Made by a program: the position numbers and the translations under genes
Shown here: piece by piece, positions 1 through 8,034 of the stretch
Numbering within the stretch: position 1 is the stretch's first letter
Layout: the number at the start of each line of letters is the position of its first letter
The notes under the pieces: generated by a model
What the model saw: the letters and a program-made list of their open reading frames with translations, nothing else
What the model was told of the DNA's origin: nothing
Databases searched by the model: none
DNA from: Proteus hauseri ATCC 700826
Lineage (GTDB): Bacteria; Pseudomonadota; Gammaproteobacteria; Enterobacterales; Enterobacteriaceae
DNA length: 60,242 nt
Direction: 5' to 3'
NCBI RefSeq assembly: GCF_001654965.1
Contig: NZ_LXEV01000033.1
Coordinates: forward strand, 1-60,242

Positions 1-1
1 C

Positions 2-29
2 ATTCTACATCTTCCTCATTCAGTGTCAA
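2..29 (-). promoter_or_regulatory. rRNA operon promoter P2 (reads off the left edge)
   Basis: On the minus strand a perfect -35 (TTGACA, 24-29) and a -10 (TAGAAT, 2-7) are separated by 16 bp, the short spacing typical of rrn promoters. The pair sits about 90 bp downstream of an rrn P1-like promoter, as in E. coli rrn operons. In E. coli gmhB lies directly upstream of rrnH in the same orientation, so a 16S rRNA gene is expected just left of position 1. The rRNA gene itself is not in the window. Confidence 0.8.
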
Positions 30-104
30 GCGTTATTTTATAAGGCTTTTCACTTTATTTTTTGTTCTCTCAGTCAGTTCGCTTAGCGCCCTGTTCCGTG
101 ACAA

Positions 105-160
105 CGAGGACGCATTATAGGGAGTTTTCTGAGGCTGGCAATAGTTTTTTTAAAAAAAAT
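105..160 (-). promoter_or_regulatory. rRNA operon promoter P1 with A/T-rich UP element
   Basis: Minus strand -35 TTGCCA (136-141) and -10 TATAAT (114-119) have a 16-bp spacer. The flanking bases ACTCCC before the -10 and GCG after it, and the downstream run TGTCACGGAACA, match the E. coli rrnB P1 region closely as I remember it. Runs of A and T at about 143-160 sit where the UP element binds the RNA polymerase alpha C-terminal domain. The GC-rich discriminator after the -10 is typical of stringently controlled promoters. Fis sites probably lie further upstream, inside the 3' part of gmhB, but I did not identify them. Confidence 0.85.
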
Positions 161-190
161 GTTCGTTTGTTGGTAAATTAAACGAAGTGC

Positions 191-763
191 CTATTTTTTG
201 TGGCTTTTTATCCATTTTGGCAAGTCAGCCAAGCTATCTAGGATAAAATCTGCACACATTTGTGCCTCTTCAGTGATCTCTTTTCCTGTACGAACAAGAA
301 CTTTATTACCCACTCCCGCAGATTTTGCCGCCAACATATCTTCTTTTTTATCACCAACCATATAAGAAGAAGCCATATCGATGTTTAATTGTGCTTTTGC
401 ATCCATAAACATCCCCATCGCTGGTTTGCGACAATCGCAGACTTGTTTATATTCAGCAACACTCGCATCTGGATGATGAGGGCAATAATAGATACCATCT
501 AAATCAACGCCTCTATCTGCTAAGGACCAATCCATCCACTCTGTAAGATGTAAAAATTGATCTTCACTATAATAACCACGACCAATTCCTGACTGGTTAG
601 TCACTAAAACCAAGGCATAGCCCATTGCTTTTAGTTCCGCCATTGCTTCAATGACACCATCAATAAACTCAAAGTTATCAATTTCAGATACATAACCGTG
701 GTCTATATTAATTGTTCCATCGCGATCAAGAAAAATCGCAGAAATCCCATTACTCACCAGCAT
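191..763 (-). CDS. gmhB: D-glycero-beta-D-manno-heptose 1,7-bisphosphate 7-phosphatase
   Basis: This cytoplasmic HAD-superfamily phosphatase removes the 7-phosphate of heptose bisphosphate in the ADP-heptose pathway that feeds the LPS inner core. The HAD motif I DRDGT is at residues 13-17, followed by TNQSG (motif II) and GDKKEDM (late acidic motif). A cysteine/histidine cluster, CPHH then CDC, forms the structural zinc site of this subfamily. The length of 190 aa is normal (E. coli about 191). It stands alone, divergent from metN, and runs toward the rRNA promoters as gmhB does beside rrnH in E. coli. Confidence 0.96.
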   Translation of the reverse strand: MLVSNGISAIFLDRDGTINIDHGYVSEIDNFEFIDGVIEAMAELKAMGYALVLVTNQSGIGRGYYSEDQFLHLTEWMDWSLADRGVDLDGIYYCPHHPDASVAEYKQVCDCRKPAMGMFMDAKAQLNIDMASSYMVGDKKEDMLAAKSAGVGNKVLVRTGKEITEEAQMCADFILDSLADLPKWIKSHKK

Positions 764-863
764 TACTCCATTCAGATATTTGTTGTTAGTATCGCATGTT
801 TTCTCTTATATAGAGAATGGAATCCATGCCTTTCTTTCTTTATTAGTCAGGAGTTGTTTTTTA

Positions 864-894
864 TTGACTTAGCCGTCTAGACGCCTTAACATCT
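864..894 (+). promoter_or_regulatory. metNIQ promoter with three tandem met boxes (MetJ operator)
   Basis: The -35 TTGACT (864-869) and -10 TAACAT (887-892) are 17 bp apart. Three contiguous 8-mers, AGCCGTCT (871-878), AGACGCCT (879-886) and TAACATCT (887-894), align to the MetJ consensus AGACGTCT with 7/8, 7/8 and 5/8 matches. They fill the spacer and the -10. MetJ with S-adenosylmethionine binds adjacent met boxes cooperatively, so repression by methionine sufficiency is strongly implied. Confidence 0.87.
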
Positions 895-951
895 ATTTTA
901 ACTCGGGCAGAATAGTCTTTATGTCCATATTCTACTTATATAAAGAACAAC

Positions 952-1983
952 ATGATTAAACTGACGAATATAAACAAAGTATTTAAGCAGGGAACGCGTT
1001 CAATACAAGCGTTATCAAATATTAACCTGCATGTGCCCCAAGGGCAGATTTTTGGTGTTATCGGATCGTCAGGAGCGGGTAAAAGTACACTTATACGTTG
1101 TGTGAATATGTTAGAAAAACCAACTTCAGGAGAAGTTCTTGTTGATGGGCGTGACCTAACAAAGCTGTCTGATAAAGAATTAACAAAAGCTCGCCGCGGT
1201 ATTGGCATGATTTTTCAGCATTTCAACTTACTTTCTTCAAGAACAGTATTTGATAATGTAGCCTTACCTTTAGAACTTGATAACACGCCACGTGCCAATA
1301 TTACAAAGCGTGTAGATGAACTGCTAGAATTAGTTGGCCTATCTGATAAAAAAGATTATTACCCAGCCAATCTATCTGGTGGACAAAAGCAACGTGTTGC
1401 AATTGCACGCGCACTGGCTAACTCACCCAATGTTCTATTATGTGATGAAGCCACCAGCGCATTAGACCCTGCAACAACACGTTCTATTTTAGAATTATTA
1501 AAAGATATTAATCGCCGTTTAGGATTAACTATTTTACTGATCACTCACGAAATGGATGTAGTAAAACGTATTTGTGATCAAGTGGCAGTCATTAGTGGTG
1601 GTGAATTAGTAGAAAGTGATGCGGTGAGCCAAGTGTTCTCTCACCCTAAAACACCCGTTTCTCAGGCATTTATTCAATCAACATTACAATTGGATATTCC
1701 TGAAGATTATCAAGAACGCATGAAACCCGAGTGGGAAGAAGGTTTGTTCCCATTATTGAAACTTGAATTTAATGGTCAATCGGTTGATGCCCCATTGATG
1801 TCTATTGTCGCCCGTCGTTTTGATGCAGATATCAATATTTTAAGTTCTCAAATGGATTATGCAGGTGGTGTTAAATTTGGCGTTATGTTAGCTGAATTAC
1901 ACGGTAAAAATGGTAACACTGAAAAATCTATTGCATTTTTAGAAGAGCATCATGTGAAAGTAGAGGTTCTCGGTTATGTCTGA
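952..1983 (+). CDS. metN: Methionine ABC transporter ATP-binding protein
   Basis: This is the ATPase of the high-affinity D/L-methionine importer MetNIQ and acts on the cytoplasmic face of the inner membrane. The Walker A motif GSSGAGKST is at residues 38-46, the ABC signature LSGGQKQR near 140 and Walker B with DEATSALD near 160. The C-terminal 75 or so residues form the NIL (ACT-like) domain that binds methionine and causes trans-inhibition. Length is 343 aa, as in E. coli. The stop overlaps the metI start by 8 bp, indicating translational coupling. Transcription should be under MetJ through the boxes upstream. Confidence 0.97.
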   Translation: MIKLTNINKVFKQGTRSIQALSNINLHVPQGQIFGVIGSSGAGKSTLIRCVNMLEKPTSGEVLVDGRDLTKLSDKELTKARRGIGMIFQHFNLLSSRTVFDNVALPLELDNTPRANITKRVDELLELVGLSDKKDYYPANLSGGQKQRVAIARALANSPNVLLCDEATSALDPATTRSILELLKDINRRLGLTILLITHEMDVVKRICDQVAVISGGELVESDAVSQVFSHPKTPVSQAFIQSTLQLDIPEDYQERMKPEWEEGLFPLLKLEFNGQSVDAPLMSIVARRFDADINILSSQMDYAGGVKFGVMLAELHGKNGNTEKSIAFLEEHHVKVEVLGYV

Positions 1984-2629
1984 AGGAATGATTTATTTAT
2001 TAATTGGTGGGATCTGGGAAACCTTAGTCATGACCTTCGTCTCTGGCTTTTTCGGTTTTGTTATTGGATTACCGTTAGGCGTATTGCTATATGTTACGCG
2101 TCCTGAGCAAATAATGACAAGTTCATCGACCTATCGGACTATTTCAGCATTGGTCAATGTGTTTAGGGCAATTCCTTTTATTATCTTACTCGTATGGATG
2201 ATCCCATTTACTCGTATGGTAGTAGGTACATCCATTGGCTTACAAGCTGCTATTGTTCCTTTAACTGTAGGTGCGGCACCTTTTATTGCTCGTATGGTAG
2301 AAAATACCTTACTAGAAATTCCAAATGGATTGATTGAAGCATCTCGCTCTATGGGTGCAACACCAATGCAGATTATTAAAAAGGTTTTATTACCAGAATC
2401 TTTACCTGGCTTAATTAACGCGGCAACCATCACACTAATTACATTAGTGGGTTACTCAGCAATGGGGGGTGCTGTCGGTGCTGGCGGTTTAGGGCAGATT
2501 GGTTATCAGTATGGTTATGTTGGCTATAATGCAACAGTAATGAATACAGTAATTGTTCTACTCGTTATTCTTGTTTTTATCATTCAGTTTATTGGTAATC
2601 ATTTAGTTAAGCTTACAACTCATAAATAA
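1976..2629 (+). CDS. metI: Methionine ABC transporter permease
   Basis: This is the inner membrane permease of the methionine importer. The 217-residue sequence has about five hydrophobic segments. The EAA loop motif that contacts MetN is visible as [20 protein letters not shown] near residue 120. Length equals that of the E. coli protein. It overlaps metN by 8 bp and is followed after 66 bp by metQ, forming the standard metN-metI-metQ order. A hairpin lies between metI and metQ. Confidence 0.97.
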   Translation: MSEGMIYLLIGGIWETLVMTFVSGFFGFVIGLPLGVLLYVTRPEQIMTSSSTYRTISALVNVFRAIPFIILLVWMIPFTRMVVGTSIGLQAAIVPLTVGAAPFIARMVENTLLEIPNGLIEASRSMGATPMQIIKKVLLPESLPGLINAATITLITLVGYSAMGGAVGAGGLGQIGYQYGYVGYNATVMNTVIVLLVILVFIIQFIGNHLVKLTTHK

Positions 2630-2636
2630 AAGCATT

Positions 2637-2666
2637 AAAGGCTTTATATCATCTATAGAGCCTTTT
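2637..2666 (+). promoter_or_regulatory. Intercistronic hairpin between metI and metQ
   Basis: Arms AAAGGCT (2637-2643) and AGCCTTT (2659-2665) flank a 15-nt AT-rich loop, followed by only a few U residues. It could be a weak partial terminator, or a stabiliser of the 3' end of the metNI message. The sequence shows only that the hairpin can form. Confidence 0.45.
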
Positions 2667-2695
2667 ATATAAACGGATCAAATAAGGGTAAATGT

Positions 2696-3511
2696 ATGTC
2701 ATTAAAATTCAAATCGCTTGCAGTGGTAAGTGCATTAGTTGGCGCACTGGCATTAGCTGGTTGTGGTGAAAAAGACAAAGATCCGAACCATATTCGTGTC
2801 GGCGTTATTTCAGGTTCAGAACAACAAGTAGCTGAAGTTGCCAAACAAGTTGCTAAAGATAAATATGGTCTTGATGTTGAGCTCGTTACTTTTAATGACT
2901 TTGTGATGCCAAATGAGTCACTAAGCCGTGGCGATATCGATATTAACGCATTTCAACATAAGCCTTATTTAGATCAACAAATCAAAGATCGTAATTATAA
3001 GATTACTGCTGTAGGTAATACTTTTATTTACCCTATTGCAGGTTATTCTAAAAAAATTACTGATTTAGCTGATTTACCCGAGGGCGCACAAGTTGCTATC
3101 CCTAACGATCCGACTAACTTAGGTCGTTCATTATTATTGTTAGAAAAAGTAGGTTTAATTAAATTAAAAGAAGGTGTCGGGTTATTACCAACAGTCCTCG
3201 ATATAACTGAAAACCCAAAAAATCTGAAATTAGTTGAATTAGAAGCACCACAATTACCACGATCTTTAGATGACCAAAAAATCTACTTAGCCGTGATAAA
3301 TACAACCTACGCGAGTCAAGTAAACTTAACACCAGCAAAAGATGGTATTTTTGTTGAGGATAAAGACTCTCCTTACGTAAATATTATTGTTGCTCGTGAA
3401 GATAATAAAGATTCAGAGAATGTGAAGAAATTTATTCAAGCATATCAATCAGATGATGTGGATAGTGCCGCAAATAAAATCTTTAATGGTGGTGCTGTAA
3501 AAGGTTGGTAA
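2696..3511 (+). CDS. metQ: Methionine-binding lipoprotein
   Basis: This is the substrate-binding component of the methionine importer, a lipoprotein of the NlpA family. The signal peptide ends in the lipobox LAGC at residues 20-23, so Cys23 should be acylated. The body begins with IRVGVISGSEQQVAE and carries the family's DFVMPN segment. Length is 271 aa, as in E. coli. An AAGGG ribosome site precedes the chosen ATG. It is the last gene of the metNIQ operon, followed by a terminator. Confidence 0.97.
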   Translation: MSLKFKSLAVVSALVGALALAGCGEKDKDPNHIRVGVISGSEQQVAEVAKQVAKDKYGLDVELVTFNDFVMPNESLSRGDIDINAFQHKPYLDQQIKDRNYKITAVGNTFIYPIAGYSKKITDLADLPEGAQVAIPNDPTNLGRSLLLLEKVGLIKLKEGVGLLPTVLDITENPKNLKLVELEAPQLPRSLDDQKIYLAVINTTYASQVNLTPAKDGIFVEDKDSPYVNIIVAREDNKDSENVKKFIQAYQSDDVDSAANKIFNGGAVKGW

Positions 3512-3540
3512 TTATTCATTATCTAACTTAATAATAAAAA

Positions 3541-3571
3541 AGGCGGACATTTGTTCGCCTTTCTCTTTTTT
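3541..3571 (+). terminator. Rho-independent terminator of metNIQ
   Basis: An 8-bp stem, AGGCGGAC paired with GTTCGCCT (one G-U pair), encloses a 4-nt loop and is followed by a T-rich run with TTTTTT. Confidence 0.88.
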
Positions 3572-3645
3572 ACTTGGATAATTTGCATTAAATTAGAGTC
3601 GTTTAATTTTTGTATAGACAATAAATAATAAAGAGGATGTAACCC

Positions 3646-4056
3646 ATGCACATGCGCTTGCTACTTATTGGCATCATAGCGCTGTTTATGACAGGCTGTT
3701 CAGTCAAAAATTCATCTGATGTTGATCAGTCTAAATTTACGGATATGCGTTTAAATAAACCCGGCCAACCACAAAAACCAAAAGAGAAAACTGTTTCTCC
3801 TGTTCGTGTTGTTGAGAAAACAGAAGATCTTTTAGGTGCGCCTTTTAAAGATCTGGGTATTGTTTCTGGTGAGTCTTGTCGACAAACATTACAAGACCCA
3901 CCCGCCAGCTTGCCTATTGCGAAAAAAAGAATGGCAACAAAAGCAGCTTATAAAAATGCCAATGCCGTTTTATTACATGAATGCCAGATTGTAACGGGGT
4001 TAGGTTGTTATCAATCAGCGATTTGCGAAGGCACAGCACTATTAATTACCCAATGA
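3646..4056 (+). CDS. rcsF: Rcs phosphorelay outer membrane lipoprotein sensor
   Basis: RcsF is the outer membrane lipoprotein that detects envelope damage and activates the RcsCDB phosphorelay through IgaA. The signal peptide ends in the lipobox MTGC, with Cys18 as the lipidated residue when the first ATG is used. A start at the next ATG (3652) is also possible and is closer to the E. coli N-terminus. A proline- and lysine-rich linker follows. The C-terminal domain retains the four cysteines (in SGESC, HEC, GCY, AICEG) that form its two disulfides. Length is 136 aa. Its stop overlaps the trmO start (ATGA). Confidence 0.95.
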   Translation: MHMRLLLIGIIALFMTGCSVKNSSDVDQSKFTDMRLNKPGQPQKPKEKTVSPVRVVEKTEDLLGAPFKDLGIVSGESCRQTLQDPPASLPIAKKRMATKAAYKNANAVLLHECQIVTGLGCYQSAICEGTALLITQ

Positions 4057-4760
4057 ATTCCCTTCAAATTACACCTATAGGGCATATTGTTAGCCCTTAT
4101 AAAGAGAAATTTGCCGTACCACGCCAACCTGGTTTAATTCAGGATGGCGGTGGTCAGCTTATTTTTCACTCTCCATATAATAATCCCGATGCAGTAAGGG
4201 GTTTAGAGCAATTTAGTCATTTGTGGCTACTGTTTATCTTTCACCAAACAGCACAACATGGATGGCATCCTTTAGTTAGACCTCCGCGATTAGGAGGAAA
4301 TGCAAAAATGGGTGTATTCGCTACTCGCTCTACTTTTCGCCCTAATCCTATTGGTATGTCGTTAGTTGAACTGAAAAAAGTAAAAATAGATAATCAATCG
4401 GTTATTTTAGAATTAGGTAGCCTAGATCTTATCGACGGCACACCCATTATTGATATAAAGCCTTATCTTCCTTTTGCTGAATCTCATCCTGATGCAATTG
4501 CGGGTTTTGCTCAATATGCGCCTGATGATGAAATGGCCGTTTTCTTTTCTCAACAAGCATCAGAACAACTGCAACATTATGCTAACGAATATCCTAATCT
4601 TTCTCGCTTTATTACCCAAGTTTTACAGCAAGATCCTCGTCCTGCTTATAAAAAAGGGGAACAAAGTGATAGAGTATATGCAGCACATTTACTTGAGTTT
4701 AATATTCGCTGGCAAGTTAATGGGCAACAAACGCTTGTAGTGAGCATTGAACCACGATAA
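4053..4760 (+). CDS. trmO: tRNA-Thr (m6t6A37) methyltransferase TrmO
   Basis: TrmO (formerly YaeB/TsaA) adds the N6-methyl group to t6A37 of tRNA-Thr using S-adenosylmethionine. The N-terminal beta-barrel UPF0066 domain shows FAVPRQPGL, the LWLLFIFH segment and the conserved FATRSTFRPNPIGMS stretch near residues 90-105. I chose the ATG at 4053, which overlaps the rcsF stop as ATGA and gives 235 aa, the E. coli length. A longer frame starting at 3981 would add 24 residues read from inside rcsF. No terminator is visible after it. Confidence 0.95.
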   Translation: MNSLQITPIGHIVSPYKEKFAVPRQPGLIQDGGGQLIFHSPYNNPDAVRGLEQFSHLWLLFIFHQTAQHGWHPLVRPPRLGGNAKMGVFATRSTFRPNPIGMSLVELKKVKIDNQSVILELGSLDLIDGTPIIDIKPYLPFAESHPDAIAGFAQYAPDDEMAVFFSQQASEQLQHYANEYPNLSRFITQVLQQDPRPAYKKGEQSDRVYAAHLLEFNIRWQVNGQQTLVVSIEPR

Positions 4761-4985
4761 TTTGCTCTAACAGTCATATACAATGCTATGATGAATTATC
4801 AATGCTTATTTTTTTATAAACTCTGGTAGTTCTTCTATTGTCTTTGAACAAATCAGATTGAAAAAAACGCTTTGCCCCTTTTGGCAGACTTAAGTCACTG
4901 GTAGACTAAAGTCTTTCCCTATTTATATTGATGTAGACTGGCGTGACAGTCAGCCTAAGTATTTTTGTTCTAATGGAACCTAATA
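4761..4985 (+). promoter_or_regulatory. proS upstream region with repeated GACT dyads
   Basis: This 225-bp gap contains the perfect 10-bp palindrome GACTTAAGTC (4887-4896), the dyad AGACTAAAGTCT (4903-4914) and further GACT and CAGTC repeats to about 4953. I cannot assign a regulator. T-box control of tRNA synthetases is not a feature of enterobacteria, so I do not propose it. The proS promoter should lie here but I could not place it confidently. Confidence 0.35.
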
Positions 4986-6701
4986 ATGCGTACTAGCCAC
5001 TATTTGCTCTCTACTTTAAAAGAGACGCCTGCTGATGCAGAAATTGTCAGCCATCAACTTATGCTTCGCGCAGGCATGATCCGTAAACTTGCGTCTGGTC
5101 TTTATGACTGGATGCCAACCGGTGTTCGTGTTCTACGAAAAATTGAAAAAATTGTTCGTGAAGAGATGGATAACGCGGGATCGCTTGAAATTTCAATGCC
5201 TGTTGTTCAACCCGCAGATTTATGGCTAGAAAGTGGTCGCTGGGAACAATATGGCCCTGAATTGCTACGTTTTGCTGACAGAGGCGAGCGCCCTTTTGTT
5301 TTAGGTCCAACACATGAAGAAGTTGTGACTGATATCGTTCGTAACGAAATCACCTCTTACAAACAACTTCCACTCAATCTGTACCAAATTCAAACTAAAT
5401 TCCGTGATGAAGTACGCCCTCGTTTTGGTGTTATGCGTTCTCGTGAATTTATTATGAAAGATGCATACTCTTTTCATATCTCTCAAGAGTCTTTACAAGA
5501 GACTTACGACAGAATGTACGAAGCCTATAGCAAAATCTTTACTCGTATTGGTCTTGATTTCCGTCCAGTACTTGCAGACACAGGTTCTATCGGTGGTAAC
5601 GCATCACACGAATTCCAAGTATTAGCAGATAGTGGTGAAGACGATATCGTCTTCTCTACAGGTTCTGACTATGCAGCTAATATCGAGCTTGCAGAAGCAG
5701 TAATGCCAGCAACACCTCGCGCTGCGGCAACAGAAGAAATGCGTTTAGTCGATACGCCAAATGCAAAAACTATTGCTGAGTTAGTTGAACAATTCAATCT
5801 ACCGATAGAAAAAACAGTAAAAACACTGATTGTTCATGGAACAAAAGAAAGTGGTCATAGCTTAGTGGCATTACTTGTTCGTGGTGATCATGAACTTAAT
5901 GAAATTAAAGCAGAAAAATGTGACATCGTTGCATCACCTTTAACTTTTGCAACAGAAGCTGAAATTCGCCAAGCAGTCAATGCAGGTCCTGGCTCATTAG
6001 GCCCAGTTAATTTACCGATGCCAATTATTATGGATCGCGCGGTTTCTGTAATGAGTGACTTTGGTGCTGGTGCAAATACCGATGGTAAACACTATTTTGG
6101 TATTAACTGGGAACGTGACTTACCTGTTGCTGAAATTGCTGACATTCGTAATGTCGTTGAAGGTGATCCAAGCCCAGATGGCAAAGGTACTTTGCTTATC
6201 AAACGAGGTATTGAAGTTGGCCATATCTTCCAACTTGGCACAAAATATTCAGAAGCATTAAAAGCAACAGTACAAAACGAAGAAGGCCATAACCAAGTTG
6301 TGACTATGGGTTGCTATGGTATCGGTGTTACTCGTATTGTTGCTGCGGCAATTGAACAAAACCATGATGAGCGCGGTATTATTTGGCCTGATGCCATTGC
6401 ACCATTCCAAGTTGCTATTTTACCAATGAATATGCATCGCTCTTATCGTGTAAAAGAAGTCGCTGACAAACTTTACAACGAGTTACGTGCGCAAGGTGTT
6501 GATGTTCTGTTTGATGATCGTAAAGAACGCCCTGGCGTGATGTTTGCGGATATGGAATTGATTGGTATTCCACACACTATCGTTATTGGTGATCGCAACC
6601 TCGATAATAATCAAATCGAATATAAAGCCCGTCGCAGTGATGATAAATCATTAGTTAATGTTGATGACGTTGTTGCTTTTATCAAAGAGCAATTAGCTTA
6701 A
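4986..6701 (+). CDS. proS: Prolyl-tRNA synthetase
   Basis: This cytoplasmic class II aminoacyl-tRNA synthetase charges tRNA-Pro. The start [20 protein letters not shown] is the bacterial ProS N-terminus. Class II motif 2 is seen in [23 protein letters not shown] (about residues 138-160). The insertion (INS) editing domain, which clears Ala-tRNA-Pro, spans about 225-405. Class II motif 3 [13 protein letters not shown] lies near 440-455, and the anticodon-binding domain is C-terminal. Length is 571 aa against 572 in E. coli. A strong terminator follows. Confidence 0.98.
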   Translation: MRTSHYLLSTLKETPADAEIVSHQLMLRAGMIRKLASGLYDWMPTGVRVLRKIEKIVREEMDNAGSLEISMPVVQPADLWLESGRWEQYGPELLRFADRGERPFVLGPTHEEVVTDIVRNEITSYKQLPLNLYQIQTKFRDEVRPRFGVMRSREFIMKDAYSFHISQESLQETYDRMYEAYSKIFTRIGLDFRPVLADTGSIGGNASHEFQVLADSGEDDIVFSTGSDYAANIELAEAVMPATPRAAATEEMRLVDTPNAKTIAELVEQFNLPIEKTVKTLIVHGTKESGHSLVALLVRGDHELNEIKAEKCDIVASPLTFATEAEIRQAVNAGPGSLGPVNLPMPIIMDRAVSVMSDFGAGANTDGKHYFGINWERDLPVAEIADIRNVVEGDPSPDGKGTLLIKRGIEVGHIFQLGTKYSEALKATVQNEEGHNQVVTMGCYGIGVTRIVAAAIEQNHDERGIIWPDAIAPFQVAILPMNMHRSYRVKEVADKLYNELRAQGVDVLFDDRKERPGVMFADMELIGIPHTIVIGDRNLDNNQIEYKARRSDDKSLVNVDDVVAFIKEQLA

Positions 6702-6740
6702 TAAATAAAGCGCCTCTTTTGAGAAGCAAACTAATAACAA

Positions 6741-6766
6741 AAAACCCGCATTAGCGGGTTTTTTTA
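6741..6766 (+). terminator. Terminator between convergent proS and nlpE
   Basis: AACCCGC and GCGGGTT form a perfect 7-bp stem (6743-6760) with a 4-nt loop, followed by seven further T residues. The preceding A-run lets it serve nlpE on the opposite strand as well. Confidence 0.93.
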
Positions 6767-6804
6767 TACTTTATGATAATAGCTTATCAAAAGAACCTTT
6801 CGTA

Positions 6805-7479
6805 TTAGCCCCTACCACGATGACTAGCACAAGAACCATGACGATTAAAGCGAGTCTCTCCAGTAACAACTAATGCAGGATCAAAGCGTCCATCTTCCAT
6901 TGATGGACGAATGCTATAATAACCATCCACTTCAAGATAAACTGGCGTTCCACCCTCAACACCTGTTGAGAAGTAACCTGTTTCTAAAGTTAAACCTTGA
7001 GCCGCATAAACGCGTCCAGATTGGCAATCTTTAAATGTTCCAGCGTCAGCTAAATACGTAAACTCACCCGATAATTTTCGAGGTTGAACTTTAACGAGTG
7101 AATAATTTAATTCTGAATTAATAACATTACCATCGATATCTAGCATCACCAATTTATCTTCTTTAGGAAGATAATAACTTTTTTCACCATAACTATTGGT
7201 TAATGCCAGCTTATCTTTACTTAACGCCCAAGTGCCTGATTCAAAAAAACTACCTTTATCATCAGCAGAACCTTGGTAACGCTGCTCCATAACATAAGAG
7301 CCATCTTGATTTACAAGGATTGTTGTGTCGATACCAGAGCAATCGGCACAAGGTAAAATACTATTGTATGTTTGATCAACAATCTTACCATCAAGTGATA
7401 AGCCAATATTATTTTGGCAACCTGATAATACAAATAACCCAGCAGCAATTGCTGCACATAAAAGTTTTTTCCCCATCAT
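6805..7479 (-). CDS. nlpE: Copper homeostasis/adhesion lipoprotein NlpE
   Basis: NlpE (CutF) is an outer membrane lipoprotein that reports surface contact and lipoprotein-trafficking stress to the Cpx two-component system. The lipobox is LSGC with Cys21. The N-terminal domain carries the characteristic PCADCSG motif (CxxC). A second cysteine pair (TFKDC and HGSC) lies in the C-terminal domain, as in E. coli. Length is 224 aa against 236. There are two adjacent ATG codons; GGGAG lies 3 nt from the first and 6 nt from the second, so the second (7476) may be the one used. I found no obvious CpxR box upstream. Confidence 0.93.
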   Translation of the reverse strand: MMGKKLLCAAIAAGLFVLSGCQNNIGLSLDGKIVDQTYNSILPCADCSGIDTTILVNQDGSYVMEQRYQGSADDKGSFFESGTWALSKDKLALTNSYGEKSYYLPKEDKLVMLDIDGNVINSELNYSLVKVQPRKLSGEFTYLADAGTFKDCQSGRVYAAQGLTLETGYFSTGVEGGTPVYLEVDGYYSIRPSMEDGRFDPALVVTGETRFNRHGSCASHRGRG

Positions 7480-7740
7480 TTACTCCCTCATTCTGGGTAC
7501 TTTATAATTACTCATTCTGTTTATGATTCTAGCATTTTTTATAACAAAAAGGGCTAATAAAACTAGCTTTAAGATAAATGCACCCTCCTTTGATAGTTAT
7601 TTCTCAAATAACCTCTCATTAAGAACTATTTCAGAAAATTATTACAATATCTATTGTGCTCACATCGAATAACAGCATAATGATTTTATTCTGAATTATT
7701 CACTGGCGGCAATACCGCCACGAACGAGTGGTGAGGGAAT

Positions 7741-8001
7741 ATGTCAACAAATACAGAATATCAACCAATTAACTGTGATGACTATGAAAATTTGGAGTTA
7801 GCTTGCCAGCATGGAATGCATCTCCACATTGAGTTACATAGTGGTGAACTTATTGATGGTATTGCAGATGATCTTTTCTTAAGCAAAAAGGTCGAGTATC
7901 TGAAAATAAAGACCCCTGACGGTTCTAAAGATTTACGACTGGATATTATCGCCAGTTTTTCTAATCCCGAAATTGGGACTGTGGTTATAAAATCAGAGTA
8001 A
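7741..8001 (+). CDS. rof: Rho-binding antiterminator Rof (YaeO)
   Basis: Rof binds the primary RNA-binding site of the Rho hexamer and inhibits Rho-dependent termination. The 86-residue protein has the small Sm-like fold sequence of the family (YQPINCDDYENLELACQHG, then DLRLD). E. coli Rof is about 84 aa. A GTGAGGG ribosome site is 5-10 bases upstream. A small GC hairpin (GGCGG and CCGCC, 7706-7720) lies just upstream in the leader. It converges on tilS through a shared terminator. Confidence 0.93.
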   Translation: MSTNTEYQPINCDDYENLELACQHGMHLHIELHSGELIDGIADDLFLSKKVEYLKIKTPDGSKDLRLDIIASFSNPEIGTVVIKSE

Positions 8002-8010
8002 TCGCGAGTA

Positions 8011-8034
8011 AACAACCGCCCAAAGGCGGTTGTT
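8011..8034. terminator. Bidirectional terminator between rof and tilS
   Basis: The 10-bp perfect stem AACAACCGCC / GGCGGTTGTT has a 4-nt loop CAAA. It lies directly against the tilS stop codon (8034-8036). T-rich runs on either side are short, so efficiency is uncertain. Confidence 0.7.

Noticed and set aside
698-880. 60-codon plus-strand frame over the gmhB start and metN upstream region.
   Set aside because: It overlaps gmhB and the metN promoter and met boxes, and has no family resemblance.
4761-4985. T-box or attenuator control of proS.
   Set aside because: T-boxes are not found on enterobacterial synthetase genes, and no terminator/antiterminator pair or specifier loop is visible.
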